A DNA stretch of 64,000 bases from Hassallia byssoidea VB512170 (GCF_000817785.2 NZ_JTCM02000019.1:19311-83310), one strand, 5' to 3'. Positions 1 to 11,000 are shown, counted from the stretch's first letter. Notes: generated from the letters alone by a model not told the origin. Translations and numbers: made by a program.

Positions 1-1
1 T

Positions 2-2017
2 CTTGGTAACACGGCTGTTGACCCTAATAATACTGAACTGCTATTACAGAACCAACAACGGGATACACCTAATGAGAATCCTGGTGACGTTTACACCGTA
101 GATAACATTGGCACAACAAATGGTGACATTGATGGCAACCCGGCTAACGGTGTGCGTGAGGCTGGTGCTTTTCAGACTGCAACGGTAAAGGCGAAAAAAT
201 ATGCTTTAGCGACAATTTTTAAGACGAAAACTAACTATGAGAATGCTGGTACAGCCAAAATTAATGATGATTCTTTTACTTATGACCTGACTCTGAAAGT
301 AGAGGGAACAGATACCACAAAAAATAATATTATTCCGGGGACATTGGTAGGAACAAAGATTAATTTAAATGGAACTCCCGATACCATCCGCATCTTAGTT
401 TCTGATGCTATTCCTAAAGACACAGAACTTGCATCTGTACCCACACCTCCAACTAATTGGATAGCAGTTTATACAGAAGATGCGGTGACAACTAACGCTA
501 ATACTGAACAATGGAAAACATTCACAGCAGCGACTGATTTAAGTAAAGTCAAAAGGATTGGTTTCGTCAACGATCCAACAGCGTTTACTTCTATTGAACC
601 GAACGCACCGGAAATCAAATTTCCGATCAAGATAAAAGTTAAATCTGATGTCAGCAAAGCATCAGTGACAGTAGAGAACATCGCTCAAATATTTGGTCAA
701 ACCAAAGATGGCACTACTTTAGTTTACGATGAATCTGGTGATGACAGACCCAGCAACTACGGCGATGATGGCAGTTTACCGCCCGGTGCAACAGATGCCA
801 ATGGCGATAAGATTCCTGATAACAATCCTACTGTAGAAAGCGGTTATATTGACAATCCTGGAAGCTTACCCGAAAGTGACACTGATAAAGATAATAACAA
901 CAGCGGTAAAGGTCCAGGTGGTGAACCGAATCGGTTCGTAACTTCTAATGAGGCAACAGTAAAGAATGGACCCAAAGATGCCCCAGAAGCTAAAGGTCCT
1001 ACTGCTGATGACAAGGGTGATTATACAAACAGTGACTTTACCAACAAGTCTACGAAAGTACCAGCAGATAAGTCTGCACCCGGAAGTAAATTTGACCCGG
1101 ATTTTGTCACTTTTGAGAACACGGTAAAAAATACCAGTACTCTCACAAACGACATCTCGCTGCTTCCTACCTTATCCGCAGGTTTGCCCAAAGATACAAC
1201 AGTTACTATTTCTTACGGTGGCGTTGATAAGGTTTATACCTGGGATGGCACTAATTTTACGATAGGTGGTAACGTTATTACTTCCAAATCTGATTACATC
1301 ACTATTAAGGATGTGGCAGCGGGTAAAGAAGTTACCTACACCGTTAAAGTTGATTTACCGCAGGACACTGCGTTATCCACAGATACAGGCACAGGTTTCC
1401 CAGTTGCGATCGCTGCTTTTGTTGATGATGCAACTCCTGGTTTAGGCATCACAGAACCAAGAAATATCACTATTGACCGAGTTTACACGGGTTTCTTGAA
1501 AATGGTGAAACTGTCGCGAGTTTTACAAGCAGATGGTCCACCTGTTGGTGCAAATCAGGGTGACTTTGAGTCAACACCAGCTGTCAATAATATAGATCCG
1601 AATCCTAGCGTTGGTGATGTCGTCAGAACACCGGCTCCAGGAAACATTATTGAGTACCAAATTAGGTACAAGAATATTTCTCAAAATGAAGGTGACGGAA
1701 ATGGCAATGTGCTTTTAAATGCGAAAAATGTTGAAATTACTGAAGACGGTACAGGGGGTACGAATAACTGGGCAAAGGATAACGATGGCGACAAAAATCT
1801 AGACACCACTCATGTTTCAGGTCAAGCTATCGATACTAAAGGCAGTATTGAATATTACGTTGGAGCAACTGCAACAACTGTAGATCCAGAAGTTCCAGGT
1901 GTTACTAAGTATGTAGACAAGGTAACAGACCAAGTTAAACCGGGTGACGAAGGAACGTTCACATTTCAACGCAAGGTGTACAAACCAAAAGAGCCAAATT
2001 CTCCGTCTGAGTTATAA
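2..2017 (+). CDS. Secreted DUF11-type repeat protein, C-terminal part (5' end outside window)
   Basis: The reading frame is open from base 2, so the start lies left of the window; the GTG at 152 is internal. About 670 residues are visible. They are rich in Thr, Asn, Asp and Gly, with no membrane segment. Acidic stretches such as DANGDKIPDNN and DKDNNNSG look like calcium-binding or linker loops. The segment around TPAPGNIIEYQIRYKNIS has the DUF11 signature (a title phrase, then a beta sandwich), so this is probably a tandem beta-sandwich stalk protein exported to the cell surface. It is followed after 70 bp by another DUF11 gene and then by a barrel gene on the same strand, which suggests one surface operon. 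The family is read from composition and motifs only; the exact function is unknown. Confidence 0.75.
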   Translation, partial: LGNTAVDPNNTELLLQNQQRDTPNENPGDVYTVDNIGTTNGDIDGNPANGVREAGAFQTATVKAKKYALATIFKTKTNYENAGTAKINDDSFTYDLTLKVEGTDTTKNNIIPGTLVGTKINLNGTPDTIRILVSDAIPKDTELASVPTPPTNWIAVYTEDAVTTNANTEQWKTFTAATDLSKVKRIGFVNDPTAFTSIEPNAPEIKFPIKIKVKSDVSKASVTVENIAQIFGQTKDGTTLVYDESGDDRPSNYGDDGSLPPGATDANGDKIPDNNPTVESGYIDNPGSLPESDTDKDNNNSGKGPGGEPNRFVTSNEATVKNGPKDAPEAKGPTADDKGDYTNSDFTNKSTKVPADKSAPGSKFDPDFVTFENTVKNTSTLTNDISLLPTLSAGLPKDTTVTISYGGVDKVYTWDGTNFTIGGNVITSKSDYITIKDVAAGKEVTYTVKVDLPQDTALSTDTGTGFPVAIAAFVDDATPGLGITEPRNITIDRVYTGFLKMVKLSRVLQADGPPVGANQGDFESTPAVNNIDPNPSVGDVVRTPAPGNIIEYQIRYKNISQNEGDGNGNVLLNAKNVEITEDGTGGTNNWAKDNDGDKNLDTTHVSGQAIDTKGSIEYYVGATATTVDPEVPGVTKYVDKVTDQVKPGDEGTFTFQRKVYKPKEPNSPSEL

Positions 2018-2087
2018 GTCTTGATTACTCTGGTTTCCAGTCTGAGACTGGGAACCAGAGAAAACTAAAAATGAAAAGGTTAATAAA

Positions 2088-2636
2088 ATGAAGCGTGTTT
2101 CTATTGCAAGTATCGGCGCGATCGCTCTTTTAACAATACCATTCATCGGTGCAATTCCAGGTATCCCAAGTATGTGGGATATGGGCGAAGCCATCGCTCA
2201 AAATACCAAAAATCAAGGGCAATTACAATTGCGTCTGGAAGCAGAAAAGAAAATTCTCAAGCAAGAAAAAGTAACTTGGCAAGCATTGCAAGGTCAAGCT
2301 GTGGTGCAACCAGGAGATGTGCTGCGTTATACCGTTGCTGGAGAAAATAAAAGCGATCGCGCAGTTAAAAATCTCACTCTTAATCAGCCAATTCCCAAAG
2401 GAATGCAGTATGTGCTGAAATCTGCTACCGCTACCAGTAATGCCAAGATTACCTACAGCATTGATTCTGCACGCACCTTTGTGGAAAATCCTACCATACA
2501 AGTCAAACTTCCCAACGGCAAAGTAGAAACCAAACCTGCACCAGCAACAGCTTACACCCATATTCGGATGAATTTTAACGCATCTGTGCCGGCGAAAGCG
2601 ATCGTTAAGGGGACTTATGAAGTGCAGGTGCGATAG
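2088..2636 (+). CDS. Small secreted DUF11 domain protein
   Basis: A 182-residue protein. Residues 1-37 form a signal peptide with a hydrophobic core and a likely cut near EAIAQ. The rest is a single DUF11-like beta sandwich: VVQPGDVLRYTVAGENKSD followed by NLTLNQPIPKGMQYV is the typical DUF11 pattern. It lies 70 bp after the preceding DUF11 gene and 139 bp before the next one, separated from it by a G-rich tract. It is probably an exported accessory subunit of the same surface structure. No catalytic motif is visible. Confidence 0.8.
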   Translation: MKRVSIASIGAIALLTIPFIGAIPGIPSMWDMGEAIAQNTKNQGQLQLRLEAEKKILKQEKVTWQALQGQAVVQPGDVLRYTVAGENKSDRAVKNLTLNQPIPKGMQYVLKSATATSNAKITYSIDSARTFVENPTIQVKLPNGKVETKPAPATAYTHIRMNFNASVPAKAIVKGTYEVQVR

Positions 2637-2720
2637 GGGAAGGGGGAGAGGGGGACAGGGGGCAGGGGGCAGGGGGCAGGGGGACAAGGGGGACAAGGGG
2701 GACAGGGGGGACAGGGGGGA
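2637..2720. repeat. G-rich short tandem repeat tract
   Basis: Immediately after the stop codon of the preceding gene lies an irregular array of GGGGGACA/GGGGGCA-type units, G-rich on the + strand. It resembles the short tandemly repeated sequences (STRR) known from filamentous cyanobacteria. It fills most of the gap between two genes of the DUF11 cluster. Confidence 0.8.
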
Positions 2721-2775
2721 AATTTCTATATCTCCCACTATTAATTTTCAGGGTATCTGATAGGAGAAAGATTAA

Positions 2776-4296
2776 GTGATTCGTTTGCGAAAAAAACGGC
2801 AGACGGCATCTAGTAATAACTGGTTGCGAAGGTTAACAGCAACCATTTTGCTGGGAAGCGTCTTACAAAGTTATCTACCAACAAAAGCGCAACAAGTTGA
2901 TAATAAAGCTGCGCTTCTACCTATTACAAATCAAGCTACATATACTTATACAGATTCAGATAATAATACATTTCAAGGAACTACTAGTCAGTTGAGTGCT
3001 AGTTCAAGATTACTTGACCCATTAGGTAGAATTTTAGGCTGTGGTGGACAGATTCTCCTGGATTATACAGGTTTTTCTGTTGGGTTGTATGAGCCGAATT
3101 CTAACGATCCAACGCAAATAGAATTGGGAAGACTGCTTTCACTGACAACAACAGAGTTACCTGATATTCCTAAGAATAATATTCCGGGCGGATTAAAACC
3201 AAATATTAATAATAAGAATCCCTACGTTTTAGATAATCAGGAACCGCGAGGTACTTATAACTTTTTATTAGATTCAAATAAAGGTCAAGCTATACCTGGT
3301 AAAACTTACATTTTAGTAGTTAATCCGCCGGCGAATTCTATTTATAGTCAGCGGCGAATTAAAATTACAATTCTTGATAATTCCAATGATATTATCCGAT
3401 ATTCTGCTACTTCTTTGGATGGTCAGCCAATTAGTACTACAGGGGATACTAGCTTTACAGATACGGTTGCTTTCATCCCTAATGCAGAAACAATAGGACT
3501 GAATTTATTTGCCTTTCAATTTCAGACTGGTTTGTGTCAACCGAATCAGGTGCAGATTATTAAAACAGGCGATCGCGCTACTGCTGAACCTGGAGATACA
3601 GTCATTTATCGGCTTTCGGTAAAAAATGTATCTGATATTAATTTGAAAAATACGATAGTTACTGACAACTTACCTTTAGGATTCAACTTTTTAGACAAAT
3701 CTGTGCGCGGAGAACTTGACGGTCAACCAGTAGCTATTACTACCTCACGTAATGGCTCAACTGTGACATTACGCACAGAGGCAATTATCCCAACTGGAAA
3801 AGTGCTGAATATAGCTTATGCTGTCCAACTTACCACAGATGCGGTGCGGGGTTCAGGAAAAAATAGTGCGATCGCCAATATGCAACGCGCTGACAACAAT
3901 TTCGCTGTTAAAGATGGTCCGGCAACTCATCAGTTGAAAATTCGACCGGGAATCGTCTCGGATTGCGGTACCATCATCGGTCGCGTATTTGTCGATAAGA
4001 ACTTTGACGGGGAACAGCAACCTGGTGAACCGGGAGTTCCCAATGCAGTGATTTTTATGGAAGATGGCAACCGTATAACTACTGACCCTAACGGTTTATT
4101 CTCCGTCGCTAACGTGTTACCGGGAAATCATACAGGTGTATTGGATCTTAGCAGCCTTCCCGGTTACAGCTTGGCTCCTAACTTAAAATTCCGCGAACGT
4201 AATAGCCAATCTCGGTTAGTGCGATTAGAACCAGGTGGCTTGGTACGTCTGAACTTCGCAGTCACCCCATCCTTTCGGGAGGAAGCTAAAAAATGA
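2776..4296 (+). CDS. Exported DUF11 and SdrD-like B-domain protein
   Basis: Starts at GTG 2776, with AGGAGA 9 bases upstream as ribosome site. The 506-residue product has an N-terminal signal peptide (positive RLRKKRQ, hydrophobic stretch, cut near TKAQQ). An N-terminal region (residues about 35-255) has no recognised fold. A DUF11 domain follows (about 265-375, TAEPGDTVIYRLSVKNVSD). A C-terminal SdrD/Cna-B-like domain (about 395-475) carries VDKNFDGEQQPGEPGVPN and TDPNGLFSVANVLPG. The stop overlaps the ATG of the barrel gene by 4 bp (ATGA), implying translational coupling and a shared assembly. Role as a surface stalk or barrel partner is inferred. Confidence 0.8.
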   Translation: MIRLRKKRQTASSNNWLRRLTATILLGSVLQSYLPTKAQQVDNKAALLPITNQATYTYTDSDNNTFQGTTSQLSASSRLLDPLGRILGCGGQILLDYTGFSVGLYEPNSNDPTQIELGRLLSLTTTELPDIPKNNIPGGLKPNINNKNPYVLDNQEPRGTYNFLLDSNKGQAIPGKTYILVVNPPANSIYSQRRIKITILDNSNDIIRYSATSLDGQPISTTGDTSFTDTVAFIPNAETIGLNLFAFQFQTGLCQPNQVQIIKTGDRATAEPGDTVIYRLSVKNVSDINLKNTIVTDNLPLGFNFLDKSVRGELDGQPVAITTSRNGSTVTLRTEAIIPTGKVLNIAYAVQLTTDAVRGSGKNSAIANMQRADNNFAVKDGPATHQLKIRPGIVSDCGTIIGRVFVDKNFDGEQQPGEPGVPNAVIFMEDGNRITTDPNGLFSVANVLPGNHTGVLDLSSLPGYSLAPNLKFRERNSQSRLVRLEPGGLVRLNFAVTPSFREEAKK

Positions 4297-7200
4297 AACG
4301 CAGACTGCAATATAAAATTCAAAATTCAAAATTCAAAATTCAAAATTTACAATGCGATTATTTCCATTTCCTCATCGGCGCTACAGTAGCTGTCGTCAGC
4401 ACAATTTTACATCCAACCATCGCAACAGCACAAACCGAAACTCCCCCCATTAATAAAGAACAGCTAACTCCCCCCACTCCCCCCACTCCCCCCATCTCCC
4501 CCTCCCCCACTCCTCCCTCTGCGGTTCAAATCCTCTCCCCTACCCCTGACACCATAGCCGACGATCCAGCAACTACAGTAATTTTGCAATTTCCTGCTCT
4601 CAGCCAGGTAGAACTACAGGTAAACGGACAACTCGTAGATAAATCCTTAATTGGACGCACAGAAACCGATTCCAAAACTAACTTAACAACGCAGATATGG
4701 TACGGTGTCTCCTTAAAAGAAGGCGAAAATATTATATCTGTACAAGTTGCCGGAAGTACACCAGTAATAACGCGGGTGGTAGTCCGGGGAGCGCCGAAGC
4801 GGTTGACAGTGGAAACTGTGGAAGCCCGTATACCAGCTGATGCACGTTCCATAGCAAAAGTCAAGGGTCAACTAGTCGATGAAAATGGCAATCGCTCTAA
4901 CCGTGATGCTGTTATCACTTTGATACCTTCGGCTGGGGAGTTTGTCGGCGCAGACTTGAAACCTGACCAACCCGGATTTCAGGTACAAGCGAAAAAAGGA
5001 GAATTCACTGCTAATCTGCGTTCTGATTTGAAGGCGCAAACTGTGCGAATTCGAGCCACAGCGAATGATTTGGAAGCTTTTACCCAAGTGCAATTTGCAA
5101 CGGCGTTGCGTCCCAGTCTTGTTAGTGGGGTGGTGGATGTGCGTTTAGGTGCTAGAGGTACAGATTATTACGGTAAATTGCGTGATTTCCTTCCCCCGGA
5201 TAACGATAAAAGAACGCAATTAGATTTTCACTCAGCGGTATTTGCTACTGGTGCAGTTGGGGATTGGTTGTTTACAGGTGCGTACAATAGCGATCGCCCT
5301 CTGAATGAAGACTGCAATTGTGATAATCGTCTGTTTAAAACTTACCAATTCAGCGAGCAAAATTATCCAGTTTACGGTGATAGTTCTACAGTTGATGCGA
5401 TCGCTCCTTCGATTGACAGCGTATATCTGCGCTTCGAGCGCTCCACTGGCAAGGCTAGCCCCGATTATGCCATGTGGGGTGACTACAACACCGAGGAGTT
5501 TGCACAGCGATCGCAGCAATTCACAGCGATTACTCGTCAACTCCACGGCTTTAAAGCAAACTACAATTTAGGAAACCTGCAATTTACGGGTTTCTACGGA
5601 AACAATTTAGAAGGTTTTCAACGAGATACTGTTGCTCCTGATGGTACAAGCGGCTATTACTTCCTTTCTCGTCGCATTCTCATCCCTGGTAGCGAAAATG
5701 TCTTTATCGAGTTAGAAGAACTGAATCGTCCCGGTACTGTACTTCAACGCAAACAACTTAACCGGGGACCAGACTATGAAATCGACTACGATCGCGGTAC
5801 TTTATTATTTCGTCAACCTGTCCTGCGGACTGATGTTGATGACCAAGGACAAGTGTTGGTAAGACGAATTGTTGCTACTTATCAATACGACAGCAAAGAC
5901 TCAAACAGCAATATTTATGCAGGTCGTCTGCAATATAATTTTTCTCGCACCCTCAATTCGCAAAGTTGGTTAGCAGCAACTTACTTACAAGAAAATCACG
6001 GATTGCGTGATTTTCAACTTTACGGTGCGGATGCGATGATTTCTCTGGGTTCTCAAGCTAAGTTCATCGCTGAATATGCTCATTCTCAAAATGAGTCAGA
6101 TGTGATGGGAATGGTTAGCGGTGACGCTTACCGTTTAGAAGCTGAAGCAAACATTACAAACGCTTTGCAAGGTCGTGCTTATTATCGCTTTGCCGATGCT
6201 GGTTTTGCGAATAACGCTACCATCAGCTTTGTTCCCGGTCAAACTCGCTATGGAGCGCAGCTTACAGGTAAACTTACCTCTACTACAAATTTACGGGTGC
6301 AATATGACCATGAAGACAACTTTGGAATTGCACCTCAACCGCTGAATACCTTTGAGGAACTGTTTACACCCCGTTCTCAAGCGATTCCTGGTAGTAAAGT
6401 TGATAATTCCCTCTCGACGATTTCTGCGGGAATTCAACAACGTTTAGGTAAAGCGACTTTAGGTGTAGATTGGATTCATCGCGATAGACAAGACCGGATT
6501 AGTGGAAGTGGATTGGATAGTAATTCTGACCAGTTGCGATCGCGTCTTTCATATCCTCTTGCAAAAAATCTCACCTTCCAGGCACAAAATGAGCTTACTC
6601 TCAGTTCTGATACCGATAGCGTTTATCCAGACCGAACTATTTTAGGGTTGAATTGGGCAGCGATTCCCGGTATTAATGTTAGTCTGGCTCAACAGTTCTA
6701 CACTCGCGGACAGTTTGATGGTAACTCGATTACCAGCTTGAGTATTAATGGCGAACACAAACTTGGTAGAGATACGACGATTACCGGTCGTTATTCAATT
6801 TTAGGTGGTGCGAATGAACTGACAACTCAAGGAGCGATCGGACTAAATAACCGTTGGACTGTAGCTTCTGGATTGCATCTAAATCTAGCTTACGAACATG
6901 TATTTGGCGGTTTCTTTGGACGAACTGCGGCAGGTTCCCAATTTGCTCAACCTTTCACCGCAGGTCAATCAGCTTCTTCGATTGGCTTTAACGGAGGTGA
7001 TAGTTACAGCGTCGGTTTGGAATATACTGATAATCCGCAGTTTCAGGCAAGCGCTCGTTACGAACATCGTACATCCTCAAGTGGTTCTAATACCGTAATT
7101 TCCGCAGGTGCTGCGGGTAAAATTTCGCCTGCTCTCACAGCTTTGCTGCGCTATCAACAAGCGAATTCTTCTAATGTACAGACGCGAAATTTCGCGTCTG

Positions 7201-7814
7201 TACGAGGATTGGGAGATACAGTAAATCTGCGGATGGGTTTAGCTTACCGCGACCCGAACAACGATAAATTTAACGCCTTATTGCGTTATGAATATCGCGA
7301 AAATCCAGCGGTAATTCCTGACACTATCCTTTTGGGTAGTGGTACGGGTTCTCAAGACCATACCTTTGCTTTGGAAGGTATCTACGCACCGAATTGGCAA
7401 TGGGAATTTTATGGGAAGTATGCTTTGCGTAATAGTACTTCTTATTTAGCTAACGATTTGGTGGGAACTAGCACAGTAAATCTAGCACAATTCCGGGCTA
7501 CCTATCGCTTGGGATACAGCATGGATTTAGTGGGTGAAGCTCGCTGGATAGGTCAATCTAACTACACAGAAACAGGTTTTCTTTTAGAGACAGGTTATTA
7601 TCTCACACCTAATTTGCGGCTTTCTGCTGGATACGTTTTTGGTAATATCGATGACCGAGATTTTTCCGGGACGCGTTCTGCCGGGGGACCTTATTTAGGT
7701 TTGACGCTGAAACTGAACGAATTATTTGACGGTTTTGGGTTGCAAAAAGTGGTGCCACCTCAGCAACAGGAATCTGTGGTGAAACAACTGCGTAATTCAA
7801 AGCTAAAGAATTAG
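4293..7814 (+). CDS. Predicted outer-membrane beta-barrel protein of the DUF11 cluster
   Basis: An 1173-residue protein translated from the ATGA overlap with the upstream gene. It has an N-terminal signal segment (about residues 20-48, ending IATAQ), a Pro-rich linker, and Ig-like beta domains (about 75-270). After that comes a long series of amphipathic strands with many aromatic and glycine residues, typical of an outer-membrane barrel of 20 or more strands. The middle carries PVYGDSS, MWGDYNTEEF, ILIPGSENVFIELEELN and GPDYEIDYDRGTLLF, a pattern I recall from large barrel proteins encoded beside DUF11 genes in other bacteria. There is no TonB box or plug that I can recognise. The gene carries an in-frame heptamer array near its start and a 28-bp palindrome at 7176-7203, and its stop lies inside a repeat element. 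Presumed role: anchoring or exporting the DUF11 partners. Confidence 0.75.
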   Translation: MKRRLQYKIQNSKFKIQNLQCDYFHFLIGATVAVVSTILHPTIATAQTETPPINKEQLTPPTPPTPPISPSPTPPSAVQILSPTPDTIADDPATTVILQFPALSQVELQVNGQLVDKSLIGRTETDSKTNLTTQIWYGVSLKEGENIISVQVAGSTPVITRVVVRGAPKRLTVETVEARIPADARSIAKVKGQLVDENGNRSNRDAVITLIPSAGEFVGADLKPDQPGFQVQAKKGEFTANLRSDLKAQTVRIRATANDLEAFTQVQFATALRPSLVSGVVDVRLGARGTDYYGKLRDFLPPDNDKRTQLDFHSAVFATGAVGDWLFTGAYNSDRPLNEDCNCDNRLFKTYQFSEQNYPVYGDSSTVDAIAPSIDSVYLRFERSTGKASPDYAMWGDYNTEEFAQRSQQFTAITRQLHGFKANYNLGNLQFTGFYGNNLEGFQRDTVAPDGTSGYYFLSRRILIPGSENVFIELEELNRPGTVLQRKQLNRGPDYEIDYDRGTLLFRQPVLRTDVDDQGQVLVRRIVATYQYDSKDSNSNIYAGRLQYNFSRTLNSQSWLAATYLQENHGLRDFQLYGADAMISLGSQAKFIAEYAHSQNESDVMGMVSGDAYRLEAEANITNALQGRAYYRFADAGFANNATISFVPGQTRYGAQLTGKLTSTTNLRVQYDHEDNFGIAPQPLNTFEELFTPRSQAIPGSKVDNSLSTISAGIQQRLGKATLGVDWIHRDRQDRISGSGLDSNSDQLRSRLSYPLAKNLTFQAQNELTLSSDTDSVYPDRTILGLNWAAIPGINVSLAQQFYTRGQFDGNSITSLSINGEHKLGRDTTITGRYSILGGANELTTQGAIGLNNRWTVASGLHLNLAYEHVFGGFFGRTAAGSQFAQPFTAGQSASSIGFNGGDSYSVGLEYTDNPQFQASARYEHRTSSSGSNTVISAGAAGKISPALTALLRYQQANSSNVQTRNFASVRGLGDTVNLRMGLAYRDPNNDKFNALLRYEYRENPAVIPDTILLGSGTGSQDHTFALEGIYAPNWQWEFYGKYALRNSTSYLANDLVGTSTVNLAQFRATYRLGYSMDLVGEARWIGQSNYTETGFLLETGYYLTPNLRLSAGYVFGNIDDRDFSGTRSAGGPYLGLTLKLNELFDGFGLQKVVPPQQQESVVKQLRNSKLKN
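4314..4348 (+). repeat. Heptamer AAAATTC array inside a coding region
   Basis: Four head-to-tail copies of AAAATTC plus a degenerate fifth lie inside the signal-peptide n-region of the barrel gene. They are translated as KIQNSKFKIQN. This type of heptamer array normally sits between genes in these genomes. Confidence 0.85.
7176..7203. repeat. Perfect 28-bp palindrome inside the barrel gene
   Basis: The half-site GTACAGACGCGAAA is followed directly by its exact reverse complement. It is read in frame as part of QTRNFASVRG. It belongs to the same GTAC/GAGACG class as the intergenic palindromes at 32467-32495 and 37700-37728. Confidence 0.9.
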
Positions 7815-7952
7815 GACTTACGCTGTTAGACCTCTCGCTCCTCTTATTCCTCTGTGTACTCTGCGTCGCGCCAGTCGCTACAAACTCCTCCACCCCCGCA
7901 ACGCGCTGGCTTCTCTGCGGTTCGTCCCATGCGTGACTTGTGCGTAAGTCCT
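7813..7952. repeat. MITE-like element with AGGACTTACGC terminal repeats
   Basis: AGGACTTACGC at 7813-7823 and its exact reverse complement at 7942-7952 bound a 140-bp non-coding segment. The left end lies within the TAG stop codon of the barrel gene. Inside are CTCTGCGTC-like and CGCCAG...CTGGC repeat modules that recur elsewhere in the window. No transposase is encoded, so it would have to be moved in trans. Up to the next gene (8066) only AT-rich sequence with a HIP1 site follows. Confidence 0.6.
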
Positions 7953-8065
7953 GAGAATTAATCGCTTTACAAGAAAGATTTTCTTTGATTTCGGGAAACC
8001 TAAACAAAGTATGGGGAACTTAAAAGCGATCGCCTTTTTATTATGTTGTAACTAATAAAACAAAG

Positions 8066-11000
8066 ATGAATAAACCTGCTAAATTAAATATCCGTAAAAG
8101 TGTACCCTGGCAACTGATAGCAACATCCGCGATCGCGATGTCTCTATTGCAAGCATTACTGACAACTCCCGCAAAAGCGCAAACCGTTTCTATTAGTAAA
8201 AATGCTAACGTCAACACTGTACCGTCTGGGCAAACTTTCGATTACTCACTTAAATATAGTTGTATCAGCGCTGGTCCTAGTTGCCAAAACGCTGTAATTA
8301 CCGACGTGCTACCATCACAAGTGCAGTATGTCAGTACTATATTAGGTATAAACCCAGCAGACGTTAAATACAATTCAAATAATCGTAGACTTACCATCAC
8401 ATTCACACAGCCAATTGCAGCGGGTGATACGAGTGAAATCACTGTGAAAGTCAAATTCCCCGCTGGTACTACTCCTAACAATACCGTTGCTGAAAATAAA
8501 GCCAACATCAATATTAGTAATGGCTCATCAGCAACAAGTAGCACCGTATCTGTGATTGCAACCGCAGAAAACAAGTTTACCGTAGAAAAACCCCCACTCA
8601 GTACCACACCAACGCTAGATCAAAATGTAACTTACACGGTAAGATTTAAAAATCCTACTGGCAGTGACATTGGCGGACTTAACCTCAACAATGCCCAATT
8701 GGTAGACAAGCTACCGTCAGGAGCGGTATTCGTTTCTGCTAGCGATAATGGTGTGTACGATGCTGCAAGCAATACTGTTACTTGGGCAATGGGCGATTTA
8801 AAAGTAGAAAATGGCAACAAAGAATATAATCGCACTGTAACCGTTAAATATCCTTCCTCTAGCTTTACCACTGCTAGCACTATAAAGAACATTGTTGAAG
8901 GTTACGGTCAGTCGGTGGGGGAAAACTCATCTAAATTCATAGACACGGCTAATATTAGTCATGGCTTTACAAAACCCTCACCCGATAGCAATATAAGTAA
9001 GGGTGGTGGTGCAAATTATGCGATCGGACAAACTGTAAATTATACTTTGTCGGCGAAAAACATAGGTAACGTTCCCTTAGATAGCTTCGTTATTACAGAT
9101 AACATTCCCTCACAAGTCACAGTATCAAGTATCACCACCGGAATTTATAATAATCCGCCTTCTAATCTAATTATTCGTTATAAAACTAATCTCAAGAGTA
9201 ACTTTACTAATTGGTCTGGAAGTCCCTTTAATCCTGCTATCAACCAAACCTTAAATGTCAGTGATTTGCCACTGGCAGCAAATGAATATATCACGGCAAT
9301 TCAATATGATTACGGTAGCGTTCCTATCGGTTTTAGCCCCTCAACCACGCCCAAAATCACCGCAATTATTAATAGTAACCTCACTGACGGTCAAACCTTC
9401 AAAAACTGTGCAGACCTCAGCCGAACTTATGCTGGTACAACACCCGCACCAAAATCTTCTTGTACAACAGTAACAATTATTGACCCCCGCGCCATCATTG
9501 ACCCAGGAAAAAGGATTGATACCAATTCTACAACAGGCACACCTGCACCTTATCTACCTAATGGCAATGTTCGCTTTCGCCTAGAAGTACGCAATACTTC
9601 TAGCAGCGGTGGTGCATTAACTGACCCAATTATTGCCGATTTGCTACCACCTGAGTTTGATTATGTTCCTGGAAGTTGGTCATTTGATAAGAAGGAAAAT
9701 GCTAACGCACCGACACCAGAATTTGAAGAAATCCCCAACTACAAAAATACTGGTCGTACCCTATTGCGTTGGAAATTTACTGGAGCTTCTTCTTTCAGCT
9801 TTCCTGGCGATGGTAATAAATTATCATCATACATCTACTTCAAAGCGAAAGTCAAACCAGGCACAGCGCCTACGAATTACACCAACACGGTAGCGATAAC
9901 ATCCAACAGTTCACCGTTTGTGTGTTCTGATAACAAAAGTCCTGGTACAAGCTTAGATACACTGGATTTAGATAACGATGGTAGCACCAACGATACTTTG
10001 TGTACAGCTAATACTTCGGTAACTGTCAGTTCCCAAGCGGCTTTGACTTCACAAAAATTAGTCAGGGGTGAGTTAGATAATGATTATGTGGGGTATCCAA
10101 CTAGAGGAAACTCTGTAGTAGGGGGACGAACTGATTACAAACTGACCATTACCAATCCTGGAAACGTGCCAATCAAAAATATCACCGTCGTGGATATTTT
10201 ACCTTTCATCGGTGATACTCAAGTCGCTAATCCCTCAATTTCTCGTAATTCCCAGTGGCGTCCGAATCTCGTCAATGCACTTACAGTCAGCGATTCTCGC
10301 ATTAAAGTATATTATAGCACTGCAACTAATCCCTGCCGTCCGGAGGTGGTGTCTTCGGGTCCTGTGGGTTGTGTTAATGACTGGTCACTGACTCCCCCGA
10401 CTGACATCACAAAAGTGCAAGCGCTGAAGTTTGATTTGGGTACCATCATCCTCAAACCACAGGAAAGTTTATCCCTCACCTGGCTGATGCGAGTTCCAAT
10501 TGATGCCACAATAAATACGGACGCTTGGAACTCTTTCGCTTATGTGGGAACCCGTACCGATAACGATCAACCCCTCGTACCTGCGGAACCGGGTGCAGTG
10601 GGTGTTGACCTAAAACCAGCAAAAGCAAAGTTATTACTGGTGAAACGCATTACCCGCATCAACAACCAAGACGTAACTGATATTGTGGATGGTCGTAGTG
10701 ATGTTCCTACTAATGCTTCTAACTATGTACCAGAACCTTATGCAACTGATGATAGCGATCCAAAATGGACTGCTGGCTACTTGCGCGGATTGATTAATGC
10801 CAGCACTGTCAAACCAGGAGATGAGTTAGAATATACGATTTATTTTCTCTCTAGTGGCAATGTTCCCATCAAAAACGTTAGTATTTGTGACTTGATACCA
10901 GCTAATAGCAGCTTTGTTGAGAATGCCTTCGCAGCAGGTTCTGGTATTGCTTTGGAGATTAACTCCACATCAACTAATTTAACAAATATCAACGATAGCG

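Noticed and set aside
7609..8007. 132-codon reverse-strand frame
   Set aside because: It overlaps the barrel gene 3' end and a repeat element and has no start context.
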